Positions 33,828-43,128 of a stretch of DNA of 59,364 bases are shown one piece after another; the stretch's first letter is position 1, and each line of letters begins with the position of its first letter. Source of the DNA: Nocardia vermiculata NBRC 100427. Lineage in GTDB: Bacteria > Actinomycetota > Actinomycetes > Mycobacteriales > Mycobacteriaceae. The notes beneath the pieces were generated by a model. That model had not been told where the DNA came from. It worked only from the letters and a program-made list of their open reading frames with translations, and did no database searches. The stretch lies in assembly GCF_001613265.1 (NCBI RefSeq), contig NZ_BDCA01000027.1, positions 1 through 59,364 on the forward strand, read 5' to 3'. A program made the translations under genes and the position numbers.

Positions 33828-34721
33828 TCAGGGGCCCTTGGCGACGTCCACGCCCGGTGCGGCATCGGTGAGGACCGAGTTCACGCCGAGTACTGCGCGT
33901 CCGCGCCGGCGGGCCCGCAGGCGCTTCTCGATGCGGGTGGCCAGGAAGGTCAGCGCCCAGTTCAGGATGATCATGATGATGGCAACGACGATCAGTGCGG
34001 GCACCGTGTTCTGTTCGGCCGCGCCCAACTGCTGCCCTTGGCGGACGATCTCCTGATAGGTGATCTGGTAGCCGAGCGCGGTGTCCTTCAGGGCGACCAC
34101 CATCTGCGAGATCAGTGCGGGCAGCATGGCCGTGATCGCCTGCGGGAGCAGGATCAGCCGCATCATCTGGCCCTTGCGCAGGCCCAGGGCTTGGGCCGCC
34201 TCGGTCTGTCCCTGCGGGAGCGAACGGATCCCCGCGCGCACGATCTCGGCGATCACCGACCCGTTGTAGACGGTCAGCGCGATGACCACCGCCGCCAACG
34301 CCAGCTTGTCGGAGACGAAGAGATTCTTCACCGCGAACCACTGGAACAGGAAGATCATCAGGATCAGCACCGGGATGGCGCGGGCCACCTCGACGATCGC
34401 CCCGGCCACCCAGCGCACGATCCGATGATCGGACAACCGCAGCAGCCCGAACACCATGCCGATCACCATCGCGAAGACGATCGACAATGCGGCGGCGACC
34501 AGTGTGCCGCGCAGACCCGGCAGGATGTAGGTCTCCCACACCTCGGGCTGGATGAACGGTTTCCACTTCTCCGCGGTCAGTTGCCCTTTGTCGGCGAAGG
34601 CCTGCCACACCAGCCAGCCGACCGCCACGACAGCGGCCAGCACCAGTACCGAATACACGGCGTGCCGGCGGCGGGCCTTGGGGCCGGGGACATCGTAGAG
34701 AACCGAGGCGTTCGCACTCAT
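33828..34721 (-). CDS. gluD: glutamate ABC transporter permease GluD
   Basis: A 297-residue permease with about five or six membrane segments and the ABC permease EAA loop EAAQALGLRKGQMMRLILLPQA near 180-200. It belongs to the polar amino-acid (HisMQ) group and pairs with GluC. The start overlaps the GluC stop by four bases. The C-terminal tail is Arg-rich. The gluABCD order and position between recX and miaB also occur in corynebacteria, supporting glutamate as the substrate. Confidence 0.88.
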   Translation of the reverse strand: MSANASVLYDVPGPKARRRHAVYSVLVLAAVVAVGWLVWQAFADKGQLTAEKWKPFIQPEVWETYILPGLRGTLVAAALSIVFAMVIGMVFGLLRLSDHRIVRWVAGAIVEVARAIPVLILMIFLFQWFAVKNLFVSDKLALAAVVIALTVYNGSVIAEIVRAGIRSLPQGQTEAAQALGLRKGQMMRLILLPQAITAMLPALISQMVVALKDTALGYQITYQEIVRQGQQLGAAEQNTVPALIVVAIIMIILNWALTFLATRIEKRLRARRRGRAVLGVNSVLTDAAPGVDVAKGP

Positions 34722-35404
34722 CGCTTCACCTCGAATCGCTTGGCCAGCCAGCCGAATATCAATCCGGTGGGCAAGGTGAGAATGACGAAGCCGATCGCGA
34801 AGATCAGGCCGACGACGAGAACTTGCGCCTCGGTCTCGATCATCTCCGCCATCAACGCCGCCGCCTCCGCCACGCCGATCGCCGAAGCGATGGTCGAATT
34901 CTTGGTCAGCGCGATGAACACGCTGCCCAGCGGTGCGACGACCGACCGGAAGGCCTGCGGCAACACCACGTGCCGCAGATTCTGGCCGAAGGTCAACCCC
35001 AGCGACCTTCCCGCCTCGGACTGTCCCAGCGGCACGGTGTTGATCCCCGCCCGCAGTGTTTCGCAGACGAACGATGCGGTGTAGACGCTCAATCCGAGCA
35101 CCGCGAAGCGGAAGTTGTTGGTAGGAAGGAAATCCAGCCCCGAACTCTCACTCGCGAGGGTGATCCCGAGCGTGGTGTAGAGCCCCAGTGAACAGAACAC
35201 CAGGATCAGGGTCAGCGGGGTATTGCGGAAGATCGTCACATATGCGGTGCCGATCCACTGCGCCACCGGGATCGGCGACACCCGCATCGCCGCCACCAGG
35301 GTGCCGATGATCAGCGCCCCGATCGCGGAGAACACGGTCAGCTTGATGGTGACCCAGAAGGCCTCCCACAGCCGGGTGTCGTACTCCGATATCAACTCGA
35401 ACAC
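34718..35404 (-). CDS. gluC: glutamate ABC transporter permease GluC
   Basis: A 228-residue polar amino-acid permease with five membrane segments. The EAA loop reads EAGRSLGLTFGQNLRHVVLP (about 125-145). It heterodimerises with GluD in the membrane. The GTG start at 35404 follows AAGGGA. It is the third gene of the gluABCD operon, starting 21 bases after gluB and overlapping gluD. Confidence 0.9.
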   Translation of the reverse strand: MFELISEYDTRLWEAFWVTIKLTVFSAIGALIIGTLVAAMRVSPIPVAQWIGTAYVTIFRNTPLTLILVFCSLGLYTTLGITLASESSGLDFLPTNNFRFAVLGLSVYTASFVCETLRAGINTVPLGQSEAGRSLGLTFGQNLRHVVLPQAFRSVVAPLGSVFIALTKNSTIASAIGVAEAAALMAEMIETEAQVLVVGLIFAIGFVILTLPTGLIFGWLAKRFEVKR

Positions 35405-35425
35405 GGTGGCGGCGTCCCTTCTCGA

Positions 35426-36259
35426 TCAGTAACGGTCGACCTGGGGCGGGGCGGGAATGGTGAAGTCGGTGTTGCCGAAGTTCTGCTCCAGCGCCGCCTT
35501 CCAGGAACCGTCCTGGATCATCGCTTCGATCGCGTCGTTGATCATGTTGCGCGACTCGGTGTCACCCTTCTGCAGGCCGATGCCGTAGTTCTCCGTGGTG
35601 AACGGCTGACCGACCACCTTCAGCTGCCCCGGTGACTGGGCCGCGTACCCGGCCAGGATGATGTTGTCGGTGGTGACCGCGTCGACCGCACCCGACTTCA
35701 GCGCCTCGACACACAGTGAATAGGTGTCGTACTCCTGCAGTTGCACATCCCCGGCGAAGTTCTTCTGGATGTTCTGCGCCGGTGTGGAACCCTTCACCGA
35801 GCACAGCTTCTTGCCGCCGCGCAGTGAATCCGGTCCGGTGATGTCGTTGTTGTCGGCACGTACCAGCAGCGACTGGCCGGCGACGAAGTACGGCCCGGCG
35901 AAATCGACCTTCTTCTTGCGCTGGTCGTTGATCGAATACGAGGCGACGATGTAGTCGACCTGACCGTTCTGGATCAGCGTCTCCCGCTGTGCGGAGGGCG
36001 CCTCCTTGAAGGTGATCTTCTCCGGGGGCACACCGAGTTTGCCGGCCACGTACCGTGCCACGTCGACATCGAATCCGGAATAGTTCCCGTTGCGGTCGCG
36101 GAGACCGAGCCCGGGCTGATCGAATTTGATACCTATCGTCAGTGAGCCTTCGGCGGCGTGCTGGGTGGCCGTTTTATCACTGCCACTACCGCATCCGGTC
36201 GCGACGACCGCGAGGGCCAGCGCGCCGATTCCGAATCGCAGTGCTCGGGTGATCCTCAT
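35426..36259 (-). CDS. gluB: glutamate-binding lipoprotein GluB
   Basis: A 277-residue solute-binding protein of family 3. The signal peptide ends in VVATGC, a lipobox that places the lipid-modified Cys near residue 23, so the mature protein is tethered to the outer face of the membrane. The family signature GFDVDVARYVAGKLG follows. Binding-lobe residues include DYIVASYSIN and a Cys pair (KLCSVKG and YSLCVEAL) that could form a disulfide. It delivers glutamate to the GluC/GluD pore. The ATG follows GAGAAGG. Confidence 0.92.
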   Translation of the reverse strand: MRITRALRFGIGALALAVVATGCGSGSDKTATQHAAEGSLTIGIKFDQPGLGLRDRNGNYSGFDVDVARYVAGKLGVPPEKITFKEAPSAQRETLIQNGQVDYIVASYSINDQRKKKVDFAGPYFVAGQSLLVRADNNDITGPDSLRGGKKLCSVKGSTPAQNIQKNFAGDVQLQEYDTYSLCVEALKSGAVDAVTTDNIILAGYAAQSPGQLKVVGQPFTTENYGIGLQKGDTESRNMINDAIEAMIQDGSWKAALEQNFGNTDFTIPAPPQVDRY

Positions 36260-36297
36260 CGAATGCCTTCTCTCTCGTACCAGGTGACGGGAAGCGG

Positions 36298-37083
36298 TCA
36301 GTGGCTCAGGATTTTGCCCAGGAAGTCCTTCGCTCGCTCGGAAGCGGGCGCGGTGAAGAAGGTTTCCGGCTCGGCGTCCTCGACGATCTGGCCGTCGGCC
36401 ATGAACAGCACGCGATCGCCGGCCCGGCGTGCGAATCCCATTTCATGGGTGACGACCAGCATGGTCATCCCTTCCTTGGCCAGCGACACCATCACCTCGA
36501 GCACCTCGTTGACCATCTCGGGGTCCAGGGCGGAGGTGGGCTCGTCGAACAGCATCACCTTCGGGTTCATCGCCAGTGCCCGCGCTATGGCCACCCGCTG
36601 CTGCTGGCCACCCGACAGCTGTGCCGGGTATTTCTGCGCCTGTTCGGAGATCCCGACCCGATCGAGCAGTTCCATCGCGCGTTCGTGGGCCTGCTTCTTG
36701 CCGATCCGGCGGACCTTGGTGGGCCCGAGGATCACGTTGTCCAGGATCGTCTTGTGTGCGAAGAGGTTGAACTGCTGGAACACCATGCCGACGTCGGCAC
36801 GTAACTTCGCCAGTGCGCGGCCCTCGGACGGGAGTTCCACACCGTCGACCGCGATGGTGCCGGAGTCGATCGGTTCGAGTCGGTTGATGGTGCGGCACAG
36901 GGTGGATTTGCCGGAGCCGGACGGGCCCAGCACGATCACCACCTGACCACGCGGCACCTCGAGGTTCACGTCGCGAAGTACGTGCAGATCACCGAAGTGC
37001 TTGTCCACGTTGCGCATCGCGATCATCGGCGGTGCGGCAGCGGAAGCGGTCTCGCCCCTGGTCGCGTCGGCGGCATCGGTCAT
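36298..37083 (-). CDS. gluA: glutamate ABC transporter ATP-binding protein GluA
   Basis: A 261-residue ATPase of the polar amino-acid type. Walker A is GPSGSGKST (about 55-63), the Q loop MVFQQFNLF, the signature LSGGQQQRVAIARALA, Walker B VMLFDEPTSALD and the switch VVTHEMGFAR. The N-terminal 20 residues are extra. The ATG at 37083 was chosen over a start 39 bases upstream because an AGGG lies before it and the earlier part has no family match. First gene of the leftward gluABCD operon, divergent from miaB. Confidence 0.92.
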   Translation of the reverse strand: MTDAADATRGETASAAAPPMIAMRNVDKHFGDLHVLRDVNLEVPRGQVVIVLGPSGSGKSTLCRTINRLEPIDSGTIAVDGVELPSEGRALAKLRADVGMVFQQFNLFAHKTILDNVILGPTKVRRIGKKQAHERAMELLDRVGISEQAQKYPAQLSGGQQQRVAIARALAMNPKVMLFDEPTSALDPEMVNEVLEVMVSLAKEGMTMLVVTHEMGFARRAGDRVLFMADGQIVEDAEPETFFTAPASERAKDFLGKILSH

Positions 37084-37255
37084 GAGAGTCGACCCTAGAG
37101 TGGTCGCGCCCCGAATGCGCACTTTTGGCGCGGGCGTCGTGCTGTTGCCGCCGGGATTTCCCCGGGTGGTTACCCCGAAAGAGAACGGACGTGACCGTTG
37201 TCACCCTGCCCTGGGTAGCGCACACCGGGGTGAGCGCCGGATTTCGTGCAGCGTC

Positions 37256-37261
37256 TACCCT
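37256..37261 (+). promoter_or_regulatory. -10 box of miaB
   Basis: TACCCT ends six bases before the GTG at 37268, so the miaB mRNA is probably leaderless. Confidence 0.45.
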
Positions 37262-37267
37262 GGACAC

Positions 37268-38884
37268 GTGAATTCGTCCATGCAGGTTGCGGCGCATTCG
37301 GCTGCGGGACGCGCCTCCGGTTCTACCGCCGAATCGTCGTCGCAGCGGACCTACGAAGTCCGCACCTACGGCTGCCAAATGAATGTGCACGACTCCGAAC
37401 GGCTGTCGGGCCTGCTCGAGGACGCCGGATACGCCCGGGCGGCCGGTGGCGAGACCGCGGACCTGGTGGTGTTCAACACCTGCGCGGTGCGCGAGAACGC
37501 CGACAACAAGCTCTACGGGACACTCGGGCATCTGGCGCCGATCAAGGCGGACCGTCCCGGTATGCAGATCGCCGTCGGCGGCTGCCTGGCGCAGAAGGAC
37601 CGCGACACCGTGGTGCGTAAGGCGCCGTGGGTCGATGTGGTGTTCGGCACCCACAACATCGGATCGCTGCCGGTGCTGCTCGAGCGTGCCCGCCACAACG
37701 AGCAGGCCGAGGTGGAGATCCTCGAATCGCTCGAGGCGTTTCCGTCCACTCTCCCGGCGCGTCGCGAATCCGCCTACGCCGGCTGGGTGTCGATCTCGGT
37801 GGGTTGCAACAACACCTGCACCTTCTGCATCGTGCCCGCACTGCGCGGTAAGGAGGTCGACCGACGGCCCGGCGATGTGCTGGCCGAAGTACAGGCATTG
37901 GTCGATCAGGGGGTGCTGGAGGTGACCCTGCTGGGGCAGAACGTCAACTCCTACGGCGTGAATTTCGCCGAACCCGCATTGCCGCAGCATGATCCGGCCG
38001 GCTTCACCGCCGAGCGGCGCGACCGTGGTGCCTTCGCGAAACTGCTGCGTGCCTGCGGTGATATCGACGGACTGGAACGAGTGCGGTTCACCTCGCCGCA
38101 TCCGGCCGAGTTCACCGACGATGTCATCGAGGCGATGGCGCAGACCCCGAACGTGTGCCCGCAGTTGCATATGCCGCTGCAGTCCGGTTCGGACCGAGTA
38201 CTCAAGGCGATGCGGCGTTCCTACCGAAAGGAACGCTTCCTGGGCATCATCGAGAAGGTGCGCGCCGCCATGCCGCATGCCGCCATCACCACCGATATCA
38301 TCGTCGGCTTCCCGGGCGAGACCGAAGCGGACTTCCAGGAAACCCTCGATGTGGTCCGGCAGGCCCGCTTCACCAGTGCCTTCACTTTCCAGTACTCGAT
38401 TCGTCCCGGCACGCCGGCGGGCACCATGGCCGATCAGGTCCCCAAGGCGGTGGTGCAGGAACGCTACGACCGGTTGATCGAACTGCAGGAGCAGATCTCG
38501 CTGGATGCCAACCGCGAACTGATCGGTACCGAAGTGGAACTGCTGGTGGTCGAGGGCGCGGGCAAGAAGAACGCGGCGACCGCCCGAATGAGCGGTCGCG
38601 CGCGCGACGGGCGGCTGGTCCACTTCCGGCCCGGCCCGGAGGCGTCGATCCGGCCCGGCGATATCGTGACCGTCGATATCACCGAGGCGGCGCCCCACCA
38701 CCTGATCGCCGACAGTCCCGTGCACACTCATCGCCGCACCCGCGCCGGTGACGCGCACGAGCAGGGGATGCTGCCCAAGACCGCACCGATCGGTGTCGGG
38801 CTCGGTCTGCCCCGGATCGGGGCCCCCGAGCCGGGGCAGACCGAACCCGCGGCCTCGGCGTGTGGTTCCGGCTGTGGGGCCTGA
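37268..38884 (+). CDS. miaB: tRNA-2-methylthio-N6-dimethylallyladenosine synthase
   Basis: A 538-residue radical-SAM methylthiotransferase that adds the 2-methylthio group to i6A37 in tRNA. The auxiliary cluster Cys residues are near 36 (YGCQMN), 72 (CAVREN) and 106 (GGCLAQ); the radical-SAM CxxxCxxC is at 180, 184 and 187 (CNNTCTFC). A C-terminal TRAM domain (about 425-490) precedes a 45-residue tail ending in CGSGCGA, longer than usual. The GTG at 37268 follows a TACCCT box; ATG 37280 is an alternative. MiaA, which makes the i6A substrate, is encoded 4 kb downstream. Confidence 0.95.
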   Translation: MNSSMQVAAHSAAGRASGSTAESSSQRTYEVRTYGCQMNVHDSERLSGLLEDAGYARAAGGETADLVVFNTCAVRENADNKLYGTLGHLAPIKADRPGMQIAVGGCLAQKDRDTVVRKAPWVDVVFGTHNIGSLPVLLERARHNEQAEVEILESLEAFPSTLPARRESAYAGWVSISVGCNNTCTFCIVPALRGKEVDRRPGDVLAEVQALVDQGVLEVTLLGQNVNSYGVNFAEPALPQHDPAGFTAERRDRGAFAKLLRACGDIDGLERVRFTSPHPAEFTDDVIEAMAQTPNVCPQLHMPLQSGSDRVLKAMRRSYRKERFLGIIEKVRAAMPHAAITTDIIVGFPGETEADFQETLDVVRQARFTSAFTFQYSIRPGTPAGTMADQVPKAVVQERYDRLIELQEQISLDANRELIGTEVELLVVEGAGKKNAATARMSGRARDGRLVHFRPGPEASIRPGDIVTVDITEAAPHHLIADSPVHTHRRTRAGDAHEQGMLPKTAPIGVGLGLPRIGAPEPGQTEPAASACGSGCGA

Positions 38885-38885
38885 G

Positions 38886-39593
38886 ATGTCCCGACGCAGA
38901 GACGAGCAGCCGGACCGTTCCTCCGGCGCGGAACAGCCGGAGCCGGAGCGTCCGGACGCCGAACCGCAGCCGCAGGCCGAACCCACCGGTGCCGAGCCGA
39001 ACGAGGAGAGTATGAACCCCACCGAATCGAAGGCGTTCGAACAATTCCGCGGCGACCTCGAGGCCGTCGAACGCAAGATCGCTGGTGAGATCGATCCCGG
39101 ATCGCGGGCCCTGGTAGTGGCCGTGGCGGTCTTCGTGCTGCTGCTGTCGCTGGTGCTGCCGCACGCCGGTGACGCCCGTGGGCTGGACGTGGTGCTGTAC
39201 GACGGCAACGCCCAGGCCGAGCACATCGGCCTGCCGTCGCGAGTCTTCGAGTGGTTCGTCGTTGTCTTCGGGATCGGATTCTCGTCCCTGGCGCTGATCA
39301 CCCGGCGTTGGACGCTGGCCTGGATCGCGGTGGCCGGCTCGGCGGTGGGCAGTGTGTTCGGTGTCTTGTCGATCTGGCATCGCCAGACCCCCGGGCTCGG
39401 CAACTACGAGGGCGCCGGGCCGGGGGTCGGCCTGATCCTGGCCGCGATCGCGATCGTGGTGCTGACCTTCCACTGGATCCGGGCGGTGTGGAGCCGAACC
39501 GCGCTGCAGTTGGAGGCCGAAGAACAGCGCCGGAAGGCCGCCGCCGATCAGGAGGAGAGCAACCGCCGTCACCTGTTCGGCGAGGACCAGTAG
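38886..39593 (+). CDS. Rv2732c-like integral membrane protein
   Basis: A 235-residue protein. The first 50 residues are Glu/Pro-rich and disordered, then a helix KAFEQFRGDLEAVERKIAGE. Four membrane segments follow: LVVAVAVFVLLLSLVLPHAG, VFEWFVVVFGIGFSSLALI, LAWIAVAGSAVGSVFGVLSI and GVGLILAAIAIVVLTFHWI. The C-terminus is charged. It matches the size and position of Rv2732c, after miaB. The ATG at 38886 begins one base after the miaB stop. Function unknown. Confidence 0.8.
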   Translation: MSRRRDEQPDRSSGAEQPEPERPDAEPQPQAEPTGAEPNEESMNPTESKAFEQFRGDLEAVERKIAGEIDPGSRALVVAVAVFVLLLSLVLPHAGDARGLDVVLYDGNAQAEHIGLPSRVFEWFVVVFGIGFSSLALITRRWTLAWIAVAGSAVGSVFGVLSIWHRQTPGLGNYEGAGPGVGLILAAIAIVVLTFHWIRAVWSRTALQLEAEEQRRKAAADQEESNRRHLFGEDQ

Positions 39594-39602
39594 CCCCGCC
39601 GC

Positions 39603-41114
39603 TCAGCGCCGGCTGACAGCGCCCTCGGCGGCGTCGGCCCATTCACGCCACTGTGCGGCCTGTTCGAGCGCCTTTTCGGCGTCGCGCCTGCGGCCTGCGG
39701 CCTCGGCCTTCGCTGCCTGCTCCTCGAACTGCGCGACCCGTTCGCGGAACTGGGCTGCGCGGGCCATCGCCTCCGGGTCGGTGCGGCGCCACTGCGCATC
39801 GGCGGCCTCACGCACCCGCTTCTCCAGACCACGGAGCTTGGCTTCCAGATCGTGCATTCGGTCCCGGGGGACCTTGCCGATCTCGTCCCACTTCTGCTGC
39901 AGTTCACGCAGCGCGGACCGGGCGGCATCCAAGGTCGCCGGATCGGATCCGACCTGTTCCGGAATCCGGTCGGAGTAGGTGCGCAGCAGCTCGTCCTTGG
40001 CGGCCGCATTCTCCCCGAATTCGGCGTCGCGCTCGGACGCGGCGGCGTTGCGCGCCGAGAAGAACACGTCCTGAGCACTCTTGAAGCGGCGCCACAATTG
40101 CTCGTCGGCCTCGCGTGGCGCGCGCCCGGCGGCTTTCCACTCGGTCAGCAGATCACGGAAGACGGCCGCGGTGCCCACCCAGTCGGTGGAGTCGGACAGT
40201 TCTTCGGCCCGCACACACAGATCTTCCTTGCGGGTCTTCGCCGCGGCGCGTTCGCGATCCAGTTCGGCGAAATGCGCGCCCCGGCGCCGGTTGAACGCCT
40301 CGCGGGCCTTGGAGAAACGCCGCCACAGGGCGTCGTCGACCTTACGGTCGACGCCCCGGATGGTTTTCCACTCGTCGAGGATTTCACGGAGCCGATCGCC
40401 GGCGGCCTTCCACTGGGTGGACTCCGCGGAAATCTCCTCGGCCTCGGCGCAGAGCGCTTCCTTGCGCTCGGTGTGCTCGTGGCGTGTTCGTTCCTTCTCC
40501 TCCTTGGCGTGGGCGGCCGCCTCGTCGGAGTGTTCGATGATGGCCTGCAGGCGCTGCTGCAACCCGTCGAGGTCGCCGATGACCGCGGCCGTCGGCAGGG
40601 TGTCGGCGAGCGCGACGGCGGCCGTCTTGGTCTTGCGTGCGTCGGTGCCGGCCGCCAAGCGGGCCTCCAGCAGGGCGACCTCGGTGGCGAGATCATCGAA
40701 TCGGCGGCCGAAGTGGGCCAGGCCTTCGGCGGCGTTGCCGGCCTGCCACGATCCGATCTGCCGCTCGCCGTCCGCGGTCTTCACCCACGCGGTGCCGTCC
40801 TCGTCGACCCGGCCCCAGGCGCTGGGGTCGCTGACAGTCGGCACCACCACGGGGTGGGGGTGTTCATGGGCGGGGCCCGGGGCGGGAGCGGGTTTCACGT
40901 GATGGGCCGAGGTGGGCTTGGGTGCCCCCGGTTTGGGTGCTCCGGGCTTGGGGCCGCCGGGCTTCGGCGCGCCCGGTGTGGGCCCGCTCGACGGCCGCGC
41001 GCCGCCTGGTGCGCCCTCGGCCGGAGTCGGACGCTTCCCGGCGGGATTGCCGGTCTGCTGCGCTGCCCCGGATTCCGGTTGCACTGCCTTCTCGGTACCG
41101 CTGTTGTCGGTCAT
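39603..41114 (-). CDS. DUF349 repeat protein
   Basis: A 503-residue protein. The first 90 residues are Pro/Ala/Gly-rich with repeated PGAPKPG units and look disordered. At least three DUF349 repeats follow, recognised by their W-K and LWRRF patterns: STQWKAAGDRLREILDEWKT...ALWRRFSKAREAF, STDWVGTAAVFRDLLTEWKA...QLWRRFKSAQDVF, and a weaker copy. The C-terminal 80 residues form a coiled coil. The family is related to YicC/RNA-binding helical repeats of unclear role. It matches Rv2731 by position. Confidence 0.85.
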   Translation of the reverse strand: MTDNSGTEKAVQPESGAAQQTGNPAGKRPTPAEGAPGGARPSSGPTPGAPKPGGPKPGAPKPGAPKPTSAHHVKPAPAPGPAHEHPHPVVVPTVSDPSAWGRVDEDGTAWVKTADGERQIGSWQAGNAAEGLAHFGRRFDDLATEVALLEARLAAGTDARKTKTAAVALADTLPTAAVIGDLDGLQQRLQAIIEHSDEAAAHAKEEKERTRHEHTERKEALCAEAEEISAESTQWKAAGDRLREILDEWKTIRGVDRKVDDALWRRFSKAREAFNRRRGAHFAELDRERAAAKTRKEDLCVRAEELSDSTDWVGTAAVFRDLLTEWKAAGRAPREADEQLWRRFKSAQDVFFSARNAAASERDAEFGENAAAKDELLRTYSDRIPEQVGSDPATLDAARSALRELQQKWDEIGKVPRDRMHDLEAKLRGLEKRVREAADAQWRRTDPEAMARAAQFRERVAQFEEQAAKAEAAGRRRDAEKALEQAAQWREWADAAEGAVSRR

Positions 41115-41192
41115 CGCTCCTCATCCCTGCCGCGCGTCACGGCCGCCTGGTTACGCCCTAGCAGATCCCATTCAACCAGCCAGGAGGCAGAA

Positions 41193-41345
41193 TTGCCCTC
41201 TCTTGTGGGCGGTGGCGTGCAGCGAGTGACGAGTGTGAGTGGTGGGGACAGGTTCGGTGCTGCCGGGGCAGCGTCTGCCTCGGCGTCCCACAGCGGTGAC
41301 GCGGCGGCCGTGAACCGCACCCGGAACCGGCGGTGCCGGGCGTGA
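41193..41345 (+). CDS. possible small ORF with good ribosome site
   Basis: A 50-codon frame starting at TTG, five bases after AGGAGG, in the divergent gap between the DUF349 gene and the Rv2728c-like gene. The peptide is Gly/Ser/Ala/Arg-rich and matches nothing I know. The ribosome site is the main support; it may be a leader peptide or chance. Confidence 0.2.
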   Translation: MPSLVGGGVQRVTSVSGGDRFGAAGAASASASHSGDAAAVNRTRNRRCRA

Positions 41346-41385
41346 TTCGCCGGGTCCACCGCATCGGCGGATTCGCCGGTGCCGC

Positions 41386-41391
41386 TACCGT
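41386..41391 (+). promoter_or_regulatory. -10 box of the Rv2728c-like/miaA/dapF operon
   Basis: TACCGT ends seven bases before the GTG at 41399, fitting a leaderless start of the three-gene operon. Confidence 0.45.
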
Positions 41392-41398
41392 TGACCCC

Positions 41399-42181
41399 GT
41401 GTTTCGTGTCGCCGCGTTGATTCCCTCGCCGCTCGTGCTGATTCCCGAATTGGCCGGTGCGGCGCCGCTGACCGATGCGGACCATCCGGCGGCGCAGGTG
41501 CCGCCACTGCGTGCGGCGGTCGTGCAAGCGGGGCGGCGGCTGGGGGAGTACGCCCGGAACTGGACGGTTGTCGGCGCCGGGACCGGGTGTGTGGCCGGTG
41601 TCGGAACGCTGCGCGGGTTCGGCGCGGACGTCCGGATGGCGCTCTCGGACGAGGAGCTGAGGACCGGCGCCGAACCCGATCCGCGGTGGCCGGTACCGCT
41701 ACTGGTCGGAGCCTGGTTGCGTGGGCAGGTCAGCGGGTCCGGGCGGGATGGCCGGGGACCGGATCCGATCGAGGCCGAGGCGCTCGCGATCGATCCCGAT
41801 ACGGATCCGGACGGCTGCGCCGAGCTCGGAACCCGGTTGCGGGCGCGCCTGGACGGCGATGCGACCCCGCGCGGGGTACTGGTCGTGGCCGACGGTGCGG
41901 CGACCCTGTCCACCACCTCGCCGGGATATCTGGATCCACGCGCCGAGGCCGAGCAGCAACGTATCGATGCGGCGCTGGACGCCGGTGACCGCGCCGCGCT
42001 GGCCACCCTCGACGACACGTTGTGCGGTGAGCTCGAGGTGGCGGGGCGGCCGGGCTATCAGGTGCTGGCGGGCCTGTTCGAGCGGGACGATGCCGATCCC
42101 GAGGTCGAAACGCTGTATCGCGCAGCGCCGTTCGGGGTCGGCTATCACGTCTCGCTCTGGCATCCGGCGGGTACGCGATGA
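41399..42181 (+). CDS. Rv2728c-like protein (class III extradiol dioxygenase-like fold)
   Basis: A 260-residue protein beginning FRVAALIPSPLVLIPELAG, with NWTVVGAGTGCVAG, RGVLVVADGAATLS and a C-terminal PFGVGYHVSLWHP. The layout resembles the LigB/MEMO-type fold seen in the mycobacterial Rv2728c family that precedes miaA. Only some of the metal-binding His residues of true dioxygenases seem present, so activity is uncertain. The GTG at 41399 follows a TACCGT box. The stop overlaps the miaA ATG. Confidence 0.7.
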   Translation: MFRVAALIPSPLVLIPELAGAAPLTDADHPAAQVPPLRAAVVQAGRRLGEYARNWTVVGAGTGCVAGVGTLRGFGADVRMALSDEELRTGAEPDPRWPVPLLVGAWLRGQVSGSGRDGRGPDPIEAEALAIDPDTDPDGCAELGTRLRARLDGDATPRGVLVVADGAATLSTTSPGYLDPRAEAEQQRIDAALDAGDRAALATLDDTLCGELEVAGRPGYQVLAGLFERDDADPEVETLYRAAPFGVGYHVSLWHPAGTR

Positions 42182-43128
42182 TCGCGCCGATCGCGGTCAT
42201 CGGCCCCACCGCGACCGGAAAATCGGACCTCGCTCTGGAATTGGCGCAGCGGCTCGACGGCGAAATCGTCAATATCGACGCGATGCAGCTGTATCGCGGG
42301 ATGGATATCGGCACCGCGAAATTGCCCCCCGACCAGCGGCGCGGGATCGTGCACCATCAACTCGACGTGCTGGAGGTGACCGACACCGCGACGGTCGCCG
42401 CCTATCAGAGCGCGGCCTGTGCGGATGTGGACGACATCCGCGCCCGGGGTCGAGTACCTGTCATTGTCGGCGGATCGATGATGTACGTGCAGGCGCTGCT
42501 GGACGAGTGGGAGTTTCCGGCCACCGACACCCGGGTCCGGGAGAAGTGGGAGGCGGTGCTGGCGCGCGACGGCGTGGCGGCTGTGCACGCCGCCTTGAAC
42601 GCGGTCGACCCCGTCGCGGCGCAGACCATTCTGCCGACCGACGGCCGGCGTATCGTGCGGGCGCTGGAGGTGGTCGAACTGACCGGGCGTCCGTTCGCCG
42701 CCTCCCAGCCACAGCGCGGCACCCCGCGGTGGGACACCACCATCATCGGCGTCGACCGCGACACCACCGAACTCGGCATCCGCATCCGAGCCCGCACCGA
42801 CCTCATGTTCGAACAGGGATTGGTCGACGAGGTCCGCGGTCTGATCGGCCGCGGCCTGCGCGACGGCGTGACCGCGCGCCGGGCGATCGGCTACGCACAG
42901 GTCCTGGACTACCTGGACGGTGCATACGATCTGGACCACGCGCGCGAGCGCACCTTCATCGGTACCCGCCGCTACGTTCGGCGGCAACGGTCGTGGTTCC
43001 GCCGCGATCCTCGGGTGCACTGGGTCGACGGTGCCGACCCGGCCATGGTGGATGAAATCGTGGCCCGAGTGGGTTCCACGGACGGGACGGCGAGGAGTGT
43101 GGGACGGGTGCAGGAGCGAGAGCGATGA
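42178..43128 (+). CDS. miaA: tRNA dimethylallyltransferase
   Basis: A 316-residue enzyme that prenylates adenosine 37 of tRNAs reading UNN codons. The P-loop GPTATGKSDLA is near 9-19; NIDAMQLYRGMDIGTAK follows with the conserved Asp; VPVIVGGSMMYVQALLD and the C-terminal RRAIGYAQVLDYLDG and TRRYVRRQRSWFRRD (tRNA-binding) are typical. MiaB then methylthiolates the product. The ATG overlaps the upstream stop, and its stop overlaps the dapF ATG, so the three genes are translationally coupled. Confidence 0.96.
   Translation: MIAPIAVIGPTATGKSDLALELAQRLDGEIVNIDAMQLYRGMDIGTAKLPPDQRRGIVHHQLDVLEVTDTATVAAYQSAACADVDDIRARGRVPVIVGGSMMYVQALLDEWEFPATDTRVREKWEAVLARDGVAAVHAALNAVDPVAAQTILPTDGRRIVRALEVVELTGRPFAASQPQRGTPRWDTTIIGVDRDTTELGIRIRARTDLMFEQGLVDEVRGLIGRGLRDGVTARRAIGYAQVLDYLDGAYDLDHARERTFIGTRRYVRRQRSWFRRDPRVHWVDGADPAMVDEIVARVGSTDGTARSVGRVQERER

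Noticed and set aside
36989..39403. 800-codon antisense frame across miaB
   Set aside because: Same effect of base composition; miaB on the other strand has all catalytic Cys residues.
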